In this document: piece after piece, positions 37,101-45,100 of the stretch
How the letters are laid out: each line of letters opens with the position of its first letter
Numbering within the stretch: position 1 is the first letter of the stretch
Assembly (NCBI GenBank): GCA_949752745.1
Contig: OX457026.1
Span: 27,218,116 to 27,282,115 of the forward strand
Reading direction: 5' to 3'
DNA length: 64,000 bases
From: Protula sp. h YS-2021
Lineage: Eukaryota > Annelida > Polychaeta > Sabellida > Serpulidae
Made by a program: the position numbers and the translations under genes
The notes under the pieces: model-generated
Database searches by the model: none
Told to the model about the DNA's origin: nothing
What the model saw: the letters and a program-made list of their open reading frames with translations, nothing else

Positions 37101-40100
37101 CTCGCGCCTCACTCGCTTCTTCTATGAACTTTCGGGAAGGGAGGTTCGGTAGCACCCAGATTGAGGGGGGTGGGGGTGGAGGTGTACCAGTGCAGAGCCG
37201 TTTCGTGATTGCCGAGTGGAGTTTTTTTTTTTTTGAGGGGGGGGGGGGGGGAGTTGATGAGTAGCGTTGGGGCAGGAAGGAGGTAGGCAGTATCTTTGAT
37301 AACCACTGCACGAGTTATCGCGGCTGGCTGGACATAGTATGACACAGCATTTTCTGTGCACTGACATGTTATTCTCTTCAGTTATTGATCCGCTTCTGGA
37401 GAGATGCGTGTTGTTGATTGGCAAGTAAATAGGACATTGCTACTCCCCCCCCCCCCCCCCCCCCCACCACCCAGCTTCCCCAGCAAAGTTGTTTTCACTT
37501 GACTGGTAAGCTGTTCGATATATGGGAGTCGTTATGTAACCTTATGGTAGCATTTGTTTGTGGTACCTTAAAGTATTTTTAGTCCTTAGCCAAAATTTGG
37601 CTGAGAGCTATTGCTACTGATCGTGCCATCCGTCCGCCTGTAGACAGTTGTGCACTCATTTTTTTCCGCGGCATTTTGTGCGAAGCCTTTGTGATACATG
37701 TTTAAAACGTCATGCAGCGAAAAATTATACATATTGCAGATGTGCATCGTCTAGGTTTGATCTTGATCGCCCCAAAATTTTCGAAATCATCTACTTTTGA
37801 AAATAGGTAAATACTCTGGATATTGATTCAGATATTAAGAAGTTTGTACACGGCATTTTTTTGTGAACGTACCCAATCACAGCTTCATTACGTCACAATA
37901 AGCCAGGTGACAACTATAGACGAACTTTTTCTCATCATTTTCAATCCGACAAAAACAAGTGTTCGTCAGCTTGTAAAAGAATAAATGTAAAAAAAATTCG
38001 TGAGCACAGTATATTCATAATACGTGAACTTCATATTAGGCGTGTTCACGTTACGCGAATTTTTGTCCATAGAAACCAATGCATCTAAATAGAGACCACA
38101 TAACCTTGTTCATATTACGCGGGTCCGACTCGATATTCATAAAAGTCTTACAATTCTGAAATGGTACAAAATTGTCAAACTGAAACTTTGTAAACCGAAG
38201 GAGGGACAGTCGATGGAAAAGAGAGGGTGTGTGTGGGGGGGGGGGTGGTTGTCGGGGGGAACATTTGTTTTTGTTTACAAAACAAAACGGCAATGGCTAG
38301 CTACTAAAAATGTTCGACATGTTCAGATGTTGTTAATTTAAAAAAAAAAAAAAGATATCCCACGCGTTTGATTTGGAAAGAGAAAATTTATGATTATTTT
38401 AGTTTGAAGAACATATGATCTGCTTTTTCAGCAAACAAAAAAAATAATAATAATAATTGTTGACAACGGCTCATACGTTTACACATTGGTTTGTTTAGCC
38501 ACCAGAGGAGAAGAAGGCGGAAGAGAGCAGTGCCGGCGTCAAACCGGAACTCAAGGTAACGCATGCTCCGGCCCCTGTGCTGAAACCCCCCATGTAAGGG
38601 ACACCTTTAGGACCGTAGAAAATGTTCTCTTTACAGACTGGTTCCCAAAAGATGAATTATAAATAGGGTCCTTGAAAATCCTGGAAACTCCTGGAAGTTG
38701 GCAAGAGTCATGAAAAGTCGTGGAATTTTGTGGGAAAAGTCCTGGAAAGTCCTGGAAATTGAAAGTGTAATTAAGTAAAATTATAACACGTACTGGGTGG
38801 CAATGCGGTCTCGTATAAAGGAAGGATAAGTAAATTTTGCTTTACCTAACCGTGTACGAAACTTGGCTTGTCACTTTCATTCGAACGTCAAAAGTGTAAA
38901 CCAACGTGAGTCCCGTAAATTTAAAAAAAAACAAAGTCCTGGAAATTCACCTCAAAAAGTTTTGGGAATTTGTCTCAAAAAGTCCCGCTAAGTCATGGAA
39001 ATTTTTTCTCAAAAGTCCTGGAATTTTTTATCGAAAATTGCGGAAACCCTGTATAGAGTCAGGTGGTCGCTGACGAAGATTTTACTTTAGTAGTGAAACT
39101 GATAAGTTGTTTGGGATATTTATAAACCGGCCAGTCCAGTCTTTTCTGTATTTTCAGTGTCTGTTGAGAACCACAACCCACACTCACACAACTGTTCTTT
39201 AAATAATGCTTGCCCTACTCTCCTTAAGTAGTGCCGGTTTTCAGTGCACTGCTTTTAAAGTGTACTTCACTTTCTTGTTTAGCTTTGTAACTGATACGGG
39301 ACATTTTAGGTGAAAGTATGTTTTACCATCGATTTTACTATTGATTTATGATGCAGCTGAAGGTATATTAATAGTATGTTGAAGGTGTATTAAAAAGAAA
39401 CTGAAGAAGTTATTTTATAAGCAGAAATCTAGTAATTGTGTGGGTGTTATGGATTCAAACAGGCCTGCCTGTGATATTTTTAACTTTGTAAAATCAAAAC
39501 GGTAAAAGTAAGTTTTTGCGTATATGAAATTACATTGACTTTGCAGACATTTGTCCGTTCAATAAACTAGAAAAATGACCAGAAAAGTTGTATGTTAGTC
39601 TGTTGGGTGTTTAATTGTTTGTTTGGTGTTTAACATCCCGTTCACCGACAATGATGGGTATATTAGGACGCACTTGTTAAAGAAACAAGTGGGAAAAAAG
39701 AAGGAAGAATGAAGAAGTAGTAAAAGAAGGAAGAATGAAGAGTTAGAGAGAAAGAAATTCCGATTAGCCACGCCTTGCACGGCACAGACCGCAGTGGGTG
39801 TATTCTTAAGACCCCCCACCCCGTAGGGTTAGTATGTGTTAGTATCATACTGCATACGAGGTGTATATGAATTTTACTGGAAGTCTGTGTAATGAATGGC
39901 TATCAATTTAACACGTATATTTTCAGATTCCTGGACTTGAATTCAAACCAGAAGAAACTACACCATCGAAAAAGAAAAAGAAGAAGAAGAATAGTAACAA
40001 GGATGGTAGCCCCGCCCCCAGTGGTGACGTCATTCCCGCTCCACGCGATCAGACCCCAGCGTCTTCCTCAGACCTGGCGCCTTCTCGTTCCGACGTCACG

Positions 40101-42175
40101 CCTGCCCTTGCTGACGTCAGCCCCACAAGCTCTGACGTCACAGAGGCCAGTGCCAAACAAGCAGAAGCTGAAGACAGACTTAAGAACATAGCTGAACAGC
40201 AGAGTGCTCAAGCGAAAGCCAAATCCGCACCTCCAGCAGGTCCGTCACTTCTCGCCACTTAACTTACATTGGTGATCCAAACGAATTGTAGTTTTTGCAA
40301 AGGCATTAACATCCAAACATTGTGCTTTTATGAGGAGAATTTCCCATCCTTTCTTTAAAGCTTGTTATAAAAAATTATGCCCGTAGAAATCAAGTTTAAG
40401 CCTAGCATGGGCATATCACCCTGTAGACTGTAAATTGAAAAGTGCGTCACAATTATCCGATAGTCTTAGAAAACATTATTTCATTGGTATTGTAGTTGTA
40501 TTACGTGTCCTGCGGTATACCATAAGCCTTTCACGTCGCATTGAACCAACGGAAGTTGATATTTTAAAGTTAAAAGACGATATTGGTTAACTGGCAAGTT
40601 AGTGTGTTGTTTTCGCGCAGATATCTCAATAGAAGGGCAGATAGCTGACGCGATGCGCGAATCCCCACAGCCAAGCCCGACGGACACCAAACCTGCTAAA
40701 TCGCCCAGGAAAAACTCCAAAAAGAAAAATAAATCTAGTGGTAATAAAGAGGTATGTGTTGATCTTTTTCCTGTGATCATGCGACGCGGTGTCGCTTCAA
40801 GTGTTAAATTTATATCTGTTTGAGAAAGAAACTGAGATAACCATCTGAACAAACAATTCAGCGTATAAGTGCTAATTATTTTTCATGAGCACGTTATCGT
40901 TTTTTGTGGAAAAAGGTCATATAGTTTGATTTATTGGCACATCGGCAGTCCTCTGTTGCATAAGTAATTTTAAAATGTTTGACGACTTAGTACTGGTTGT
41001 ATATGTGGGGCTAAAACAAATGGAGTTGTTCTAACAATTAAATCAAAACACGGTGGGGAGGGGGCGGAGGGTGGTGGAATGCTTGCAGTCGTAGTAGTTT
41101 TTTTTATAGACGCCTTGTTAGAAGTCTGAGATAAGCTTTGTACCTTGTTGCAGACGGGCAGCCACGGAAAGTCTAGTCATACAAAATCAGAAAGTCCTCC
41201 TTCTGTACAGGAGGCCCCCGGTGCTTCAACACATATGTCTTCTCCCCCAGGTGGGTGCATATACCAGATTCAGCTTGCTTCCAGACTCTCCGAATTTAAT
41301 CATTAAATTAAGTACAGTAAAACCTCCATATAAGGAACACCTTCGGGACCGCGAAAAGTGTTCCTTTTATCGAGGTTGTTCCCTATTTAGAGGTTTTAAT
41401 TTGCATAAATAATATGAACTGGGTCCAAAATTTCTGTTCCTTAAACGGAGGTTGTTCCTTAATGAGAGGTGTTCCCTAACGGAGATTTTACTGTACTATA
41501 TATTTAGAACGGTTTTTAGAACCTCAACGGAAGCTAATTTTGTGCTGTGTAATATAAGAAAGTAAAAACATGGAACCTGTAGTCTATTATTTCGAAGTAT
41601 CGCCATCAATTTAATATCTAATACAAACTTCTGGTAGAAGAGTGCTAAAACAAAGGAATGATTGCAGTTGCTCTTGGTCTTTCTTGTTTCACTTTGTTTT
41701 GCTTGCCCCCCCCCCCCCCTCCCCCCACCCATCCCCAGTCCCTCCCCATCGCGAACACATTTCCTGGTATTTAGATTCAATTAGTCGATGTTTTTTATGC
41801 CTCTGGCAGATGCTGTATCAGTAGGAAAAGTGAATGACACGAATAATGCCAGTGGAGATGCTGCACTAACGCCAGCACCTAAAAGTGATTCTCAGCCAGT
41901 GGAAGGTATGCTTATACATTATTACCGAAAAAAATTATAAATAAATAAAGAAAAGAAGAAAGAAAAAAAAATGAAGAAAAAAGCAACGCAACGTAATAAT
42001 TTTTTGTTTAAAGTAATTTATGAAAAATAAAGACTAAGTGTGATTCTCCGGTGTGAAAAGTAAAGTGTAGCGGACAAGTCCTCACCAGTGTTCCTCTGCG
42101 TGATTTCTTCCAGAAGCTGATTGGCAGGAAGCCAAACCGGTAAAGAAGCGAAAAAAGGCAAGACGTGAAAACTAG
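24952..42175 (+). CDS. MTDH: metadherin/LYRIC-like protein (11 exons)
   Basis: Eleven exons (listed separately) join without a frame break into 1431 bases, 476 codons plus stop. Human MTDH has 582 residues. The product has a short acidic N-terminus, one hydrophobic segment at residues 11-35, then a charged, disordered, Lys/Pro/Ser-rich body. Exon 4 opens EGWTTCKSKKGKKKK and exon 7 carries a K-rich cluster. The last exon gives EADWQEAKPVKKRKKARREN, matching in layout the Trp-plus-basic C-terminus of metadherin/LYRIC. In vertebrates MTDH is an ER, perinuclear and nuclear membrane-anchored scaffold that binds the nuclease SND1. RRBP1/kinectin-type ER proteins are the main alternative, but the C-terminal signature argues against them. 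The gene converges with HBS1L downstream. Confidence 0.8.
25795..26006. mobile_element. 212-bp MITE-like element in MTDH intron 1
   Basis: The first ~45 bases, from TTAGATACACTAGAGGCCCT, are repeated inverted at the end (GAGGGCCTCTAGTGTATCTAA). Mismatches increase inward. No coding capacity is seen. Superfamily is unassigned; I could not fix a target duplication longer than a possible 2-3 bases. Confidence 0.75.
26345..26425. repeat. T-tract and G-tract simple sequence
   Basis: A long T-run interrupted by GG and C is followed by about 14 G (26408-26421). Simple sequence, no gene. Confidence 0.85.
26555..27230. repeat. diverged tandem repeat in MTDH intron 1 (about 270-bp period)
   Basis: The phrase 'TAGGTCCGAAA(A/G)' with 'AAATTTTGTC' and then 'ATGA(T/C)GTCA' recurs near 26600 and 26871. 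A further partial unit near 27130 has GGATCGACTTCAAACTTG. That last phrase links it to the repeats at 36.8 kb and 54.3 kb. Confidence 0.65.
27567..27634. repeat. imperfect (TAG)n/(TAT)n microsatellite
   Basis: Trinucleotide array of ATT then AGT/TAG units with a few interruptions. Confidence 0.85.
28240..28371 (+). CDS. MTDH: MTDH-like exon 2
   Basis: Acceptor TTCAAATCAG| and donor CAGAAG|GTAGGA. 44 codons, phase 0 on both sides. Encodes VKSAPSNGHVAAYETPKP and on to TKDQK: Pro/Val-rich, no domain. Confidence 0.8.
28543..29424. mobile_element. non-autonomous DNA element with subrepeated TIRs (MULE-like) in MTDH intron 2
   Basis: Flanked by the 10-base direct repeat AAATTATGTG (28533-28542 and 29425-29434). 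Inside, both ends hold several copies of a 'TTTTTGCC' motif (left 28680-28750) or its complement (right 29320-29410), in inverted orientation to each other. The outermost bases (CTGGTTACCC against rc CAGGGTTGAC) are only loosely alike. A 9-10 base target duplication and subrepeated TIRs fit Mutator-like elements. No transposase piece was recognised inside. Confidence 0.6.
29435..30926. other. intron sequence without recognised elements
   Basis: Short frames only. Near 30540-30610 a 'GGAAGCA' phrase recurs two to three times. Nothing else is supported. Confidence 0.4.
30927..31744 (-). mobile_element. G-rich-TIR Mutator-like element, copy 1 (818 bp)
   Basis: Starts GGGTCTAGGACAGAACC and ends GGTTCTGTCCGGAACCC, an inverted pair. 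Exact 9-base target duplication ATTGGATAG (30918-30926 and 31745-31753). Each TIR is a tandem array of a 15-17 base unit of the type ACCGAACCCCCCGGG (left) or its complement (right), broken by C- or G-runs. The core encodes on the minus strand a fragment of a MULE transposase C-terminal domain. A 9-bp duplication is the hallmark of the Mutator superfamily. Confidence 0.85.
31188..31672 (-). pseudogene. MULE transposase C-terminal fragment, copy 1
   Basis: Two overlapping frames (31672-31337 and 31445-31188) together read through 'KFDHCLWNMSNRTEEEL', then 'RTNNTIEGWHRKMQAA', then 'SNLWRFLDIPLREQSLNN' and a basic tail. The R-T-N-N-x-x-E-G-W-H pattern followed about 20 residues later by W-x-x-(I/L)-x-x-(L) and E-Q is the conserved C-terminal region of FLYWCH/MULE-type transposases. 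A frameshift lies near 31335. The upstream end of the frame runs straight into the G-rich TIR and gives a Pro-rich peptide. Confidence 0.75.
32567..32654 (+). CDS. MTDH: MTDH-like exon 3
   Basis: Acceptor GTTTGATTACAG| and donor GAAACTG|GTATGG. 88 bases, phase 0 to 1. Encodes VKKPVNAAVSKATAKPT and on: Ala/Thr/Pro-rich and disordered. Confidence 0.75.
32977..33752 (-). mobile_element. second-family G-rich-TIR Mutator-like element (776 bp)
   Basis: Left end holds repeated 'GGACTAAAGCC' and 'CGGCGAAAAGCCCC' motifs (32985-33100). Right end holds their complements (GGGGCTTTTCG, CTTTAGTC; 33595-33735). Both are mixed with C- or G-runs. An 8-base duplication GAAGTTGG flanks it (32969-32976 and 33753-33760). 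The core carries a minus-strand MULE transposase fragment. The motifs differ from those at 30927 and 35044, so this is a separate family with the same design. Confidence 0.75.
33190..33535 (-). pseudogene. MULE transposase C-terminal fragment, second family
   Basis: Reading the minus strand from about 33535 gives 'RYEPEVWNQHITTLKDCDRT', then 'DNWCEGWNNAFRTMVG'. After a frameshift it runs to a basic stretch 'TKRRRHEETIRLQYRLN'. The T-(D/N)-N-x-x-E-G-W-(N/H) core and the W-N at the front correspond to the same domain as in the element at 30927. Broken by at least one frameshift. Confidence 0.65.
33761..35013. other. intron sequence with G-tracts
   Basis: No gene. G-runs at about 34097-34116 and 34751-34770. 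The frame at 33890-34096 has no recognised motif. Confidence 0.45.
35044..35910 (-). mobile_element. G-rich-TIR Mutator-like element, copy 2 (867 bp)
   Basis: Same ends and same core as the element at 30927. Exact 9-base target duplication GTGGGGAAT (35035-35043 and 35911-35919). In the ~130 bases after the left TIR the two copies differ at only two positions that I can see, so both moved recently. Copy 2 has a longer right TIR array. Confidence 0.88.
35323..35690 (-). pseudogene. MULE transposase C-terminal fragment, copy 2
   Basis: Frame 35646-35323 is open where copy 1 is shifted and reads 'RTNNTIVGWHRNMQAA', then 'PNLWRFLDIPLREQSLNN' and the basic tail in one frame. It has a stop just upstream of the 'KFDHCLW' segment, and the E of E-G-W-H is V here. 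Copies 1 and 2 therefore carry different disabling changes. Confidence 0.75.
35911..36163. repeat. host repeat interrupted by MULE copy 2
   Basis: The 13-mer ACCTGTGGGGAAT occurs at 35031-35043 and 36151-36163, and its complement at 35016-35028, so the left part forms a short hairpin. The 'GTCGGTCTGTCGGTCTGTC' phrase and 'TTGTTAACACGATAACT' inside recall the repeats at 15.5, 27.9 and 36.8 kb. Confidence 0.5.
36223..36413 (+). CDS. MTDH: MTDH-like exon 4
   Basis: Acceptor CTTGTTAAACAG| and donor GCTAAG|GTACTG. 191 bases, phase 1 to 0. Encodes EGWTTCKSKKGKKKKGDS, an acidic/Val-rich middle and KAKRSRGAK at the end. The W-T-T plus Lys cluster resembles the W-containing Lys-rich segments of vertebrate metadherin. 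Confidence 0.85.
36607..36687 (+). CDS. MTDH: MTDH-like exon 5
   Basis: Acceptor AATTTTATAG| and donor GTGCCG|GTAAGT. 27 codons, phase 0 on both sides. Glu/Lys/Pro-rich (SEPVAHEKTQPEEKQ and on). Confidence 0.8.
36805..37110. repeat. two-copy tandem repeat in MTDH intron 5
   Basis: 'GTTA(A/G)CA(C/A)GATAAC', then 'GGATTAGC(T/C)TCAAA(C/T)TT', then 'GGGATTATGCCTTG' or a variant, and 'ATATGACGT(A/G)AAA' appear twice about 140 bases apart. Same family as the phrases at 27.1 and 54.3 kb. Confidence 0.7.
37231..37470. repeat. T/G-tract (37220-37250) and 21-C tract (37445-37465)
   Basis: Two homopolymer-rich stretches in opposite sense, about 200 bases apart. No paired inverted structure beyond the runs could be established. 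Confidence 0.7.
38499..38555 (+). CDS. MTDH: MTDH-like exon 6
   Basis: Acceptor TTGTTTAG| and donor CTCAAG|GTAACG. 19 codons, phase 0 on both sides. Encodes PPEEKKAEESSAGVKPELK. Confidence 0.75.
38665..39055. repeat. TCCTGGAAA-type interspersed element in MTDH intron 6
   Basis: Many copies of 'TCCTGGAAA' or 'AAAGTC(C/A)TGGAA' occur in both halves. Ends are AGGGTCCTTGAAAATCC and, inverted, ACAGGGTTTCCGCAATTTTC. Elements of this look are common in animal genomes. I cannot assign a superfamily and see no clear duplication. Confidence 0.55.
39927..40239 (+). CDS. MTDH: MTDH-like exon 7
   Basis: Acceptor CGTATATTTTCAG| and donor CCAGCAG|GTCCGT. 313 bases, phase 0 to 1. Opens [20 protein letters not shown], then a Ser/Pro/Asp region with the tripeptide S/G-D-V four times, then a charged helix-like stretch EAEDRLKNIAEQQSAQ. 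The S-D-V repeats are encoded by GACGTC and create three full TGACGTCA palindromes. Confidence 0.85.
40621..40751 (+). CDS. MTDH: MTDH-like exon 8
   Basis: Acceptor TTTTCGCGCAG| and donor AAAGAG|GTATGT. 131 bases, phase 1 to 0. Encodes DISIEGQIADAMRESPQPS and a basic cluster KSPRKNSKKKNKSS, a possible nuclear-localisation type segment. Confidence 0.85.
41154..41250 (+). CDS. MTDH: MTDH-like exon 9
   Basis: Acceptor CCTTGTTGCAG| and donor CCCCCAG|GTGGGT. 97 bases, phase 0 to 1. Encodes TGSHGKSSHTKSESPPSVQ and on, Ser-rich. Confidence 0.8.
41313..41495. mobile_element. pogo/Tigger-type MITE (about 180 bp)
   Basis: TACAGTAAAACCTCC at the left and GGAGATTTTACTGTA at the right, with inner inverted copies of 'AAGGAACACC' and 'GTTCCCTAACGGAG'. 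A flanking TA on each side is the expected duplication for Tc1-mariner/pogo elements. Confidence 0.8.
41706..41730. repeat. C-tract
   Basis: Run of about 14 C, then CTCCCCCCACCC. Simple sequence inside intron 9. Confidence 0.85.
41810..41905 (+). CDS. MTDH: MTDH-like exon 10
   Basis: Acceptor ATGCCTCTGGCAG| and donor GTGGAAG|GTATGC. 96 bases, phase 1 on both sides. Encodes DAVSVGKVNDTNNASGD and on. Confidence 0.8.
42114..42175 (+). CDS. MTDH: MTDH-like exon 11 with stop codon
   Basis: Acceptor GATTTCTTCCAG|, then EADWQEAKPVKKRKKARREN and TAG. The Trp followed by a basic block closing in K-K-A-R-R-E is the feature that best identifies the gene as metadherin/LYRIC. Confidence 0.9.
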
Positions 42176-45100
42176 ATACACGCTGTGTGGGCATACTGTT
42201 GTGAGAAACTTCTGCCCAATGAAGACCTGTACCGTCGAATCAAGGAACTATTTTTAATTTTTTTTTTTTTTAACGTCAGGAGATATGAAAACAATTGGTT
42301 TATCCTGCTCTCGCGCCCTCGACCTTTTTCCTCGTTTTTGTAAATGAAGTCTGTAATGCAGTTATCAGAAGTTATAGGATGCCATTTCAAAGACGGGCAA
42401 AATGCCCGCGAGTTTTATGGGTAGATTGACTGGACGTCTGCGTCTTACGAGGCATTTTGCTCATTTGAGTGTAGCTGGGTGTGAGTGACTAACCTGTGCA
42501 AAGCTGGGTGTGACTCATTCCCCAGGGTGGAGCCGAATATGATGATTCGCTATGTAGAAGCTGGGTTAGGTTCTGGTTTTGCAAGCTCAGCCTCTCGCAT
42601 GTGGCTTAATTTTGAACTTTTTAAGAATCCGTGTTTATTTCTACCAGACATCTTGCTCCAGGCAAGTGAGTTATTTAAGCTTGCCGTTCATCCTTTACAT
42701 GAGCAAGAGTTGCTGCTCGTCATAAAACCGTATCTCCCTGACAGAATCACGTGATCTATGAGCATGTCCTAGTTGTGTGACAGATCTATATATATATATG
42801 GTGTATGTATGAAAAAAAAAAAAAAGAATTTGTTGCGGGTTGCGTAGTGATAGCAGAATATACTTGCGTTGCGTGAATGACACCAGAAATTCAAGTGGCT
42901 GGTTATATTATTTATGTAACATCGTTTGTGAGTATCTTTTGAGCGATACAGTGAATTGCTAGGTGGGTAAAAAAAAATATGGTTAGTTGACATACCTACT
43001 TCAGCATTACTCGTGTTTTCAGCCCAGATGCATTTATAAAAAAATCGTCAGAATGTAGTCTTTCTGTGAATCGGGACTGACATCTGCTCAAACCCTTTCA
43101 GCCGCATTACTGGTCTGCGTTTTTTTTACTCCAGGGAACATTGAGACGGGAGTTTTTAGTATTTTTTTCGAACGTGTGGTGGATTCGAATTCTTATGTGA
43201 CCTGTGCTCAGCTGACCATTGGTGATGCATAGAAATGCTAAGCTTTGGACTTTATTTATCACACCAGCTTAAGAGAGTGAACTACCCAGCTTTTAGTAAC
43301 CACATGTTAATGGTATACATTTTCAAAAAAAAAAAAAAAAAAAAAAAAAAAGGCTCAAAGAAGCGATACTAGGGATCTTAAACTAAAACCCTGGTTTTAA
43401 AGGGACGAAAAATGATGTCTTCGTCTCAGATCTGATACACCGCAAACGCTTTGTGTGAAAGAAAAACCGCACGATCTCCTTCGTAGCAGTATTCTTTAAG
43501 TTGACAAGGAAATTGCGTGTTCTATCAGTGTTTTATGAATTCAGAGTGCGGGTTTTTTTTTCGGACTAAAGTTTCAGTTTTACTCGGCTGTGAAACGAGT
43601 GAATTTTGACGTGTGCAATATGCTGCTGGTTGAATAATGGACACATATTTATAAGATATCAAAATGCCAGGTCATACTATCAAAAGCATTTGTAGGCTGT
43701 ATGTTGTAAAGTGTTACCAAGTAATTGGCCAGAAGAATTTTTTATGTTTGTGGCCGTGTGTAATACTCGTGTTGAAGTGTGCTGGTAAGTAGTGGTGTGT
43801 TAGCGGGTTCCCGCTGGACTGGAATGTCCTGGAAAGTAGTGTAGTGCATTTTTGAGCGAAAATAGCGGGAACTGCGTGTAGAAATATATATTACGGCATC
43901 GTTAGCGTTCCATGAATCTGACATTCCTGTCTCACTGAATCGTCTCTGAAGTGTCTTGTTTGTTCTACAGTTATATATATTGTATTGAATAAAATCGCCA
44001 GGGCGAAATTACACGACCCTCGTTTATAGCCTTGCCCAATGTGTGGTCATTAGCGCGTGTTTTGTAGTGCTTCCAATAGATGTGTCGAATGGAAAGTGCG
44101 GTAAAAAAAGGTAAAACAATGACAGAAATAAAAACTAAACTGCTCGTTGTGTTACTTCCTGATGTACACTTGGTGTTCGTACCAGCGTCTTGAATGTTAC
44201 ATATTTAGAACCTTTCTCATTTGATTATTGTGTGATGTGAGAAAAAAAATGTCGAATAATTTGACTGGGAAAAATCCTCGTGCATGTGTGAAGAGATTTT
44301 TTATGTGACTTATATTTTTCTTGTTTTTACGTTGCCTGTTGAACTTGTTAAAATTTAAAGGGACCATACTAATATTGATATTATTTTCCCAAGTGTTTTG
44401 ATGTAAAATTATTAGAAACTGGTCGCCAGTTCTTCGATTATTTTCTGCTCATGAAAATTGACTGTGAACAGCGTACAAATAGACATATTAATTAAGTAAT
44501 TACAGGGTGCAGCAGGGCTCAGCAGTTAAAAACTGGTTCGAAGATTTAGCGCGTTGTAATAAAGCATTGGGTGGGTGGGTTTGTGTGACACCCGGCTGCC
44601 ATTATTATAGTAATTGTCAACATGCGAATTAGGTGGAATTTACTGCGAATTGCTTTCACGTGCGATCATGTGGATGGGAGGCACCAAAAAAAAAAAAAAA
44701 AGTTGGTCTGTTTCATAGGCGAAATTTTATAAGGATTACTGAAAATGTGGAATGGAAGTTAGAAGTTTCCACAGTGTACGAATTTCTTTTTGGCATTTTG
44801 CAGACATTCTAAAGAGACTCGATGATCTCTAGAAGCCAGTAAGATTCTGAATAAGCCAGCCTATGACGTCTTTGGAGGTGAAACTTTATTACGACCTTTC
44901 ACAAGGTATTCTTAGCATTTACCCAACACAAAATATCGGGTTAGGAAAATATCGAAGTTCAATCTGACCGGCATTCTACGGTTTTATGTCTTACTTAATG
45001 GCATTGATCAGTTAACGGTGGTTACAGCGGTATATGGCCAGGCTGTTCTAAAAGGGGACCAGTGACTTGGTGTTAAAAAGCCTTGTGAATGAAGGCAGGG

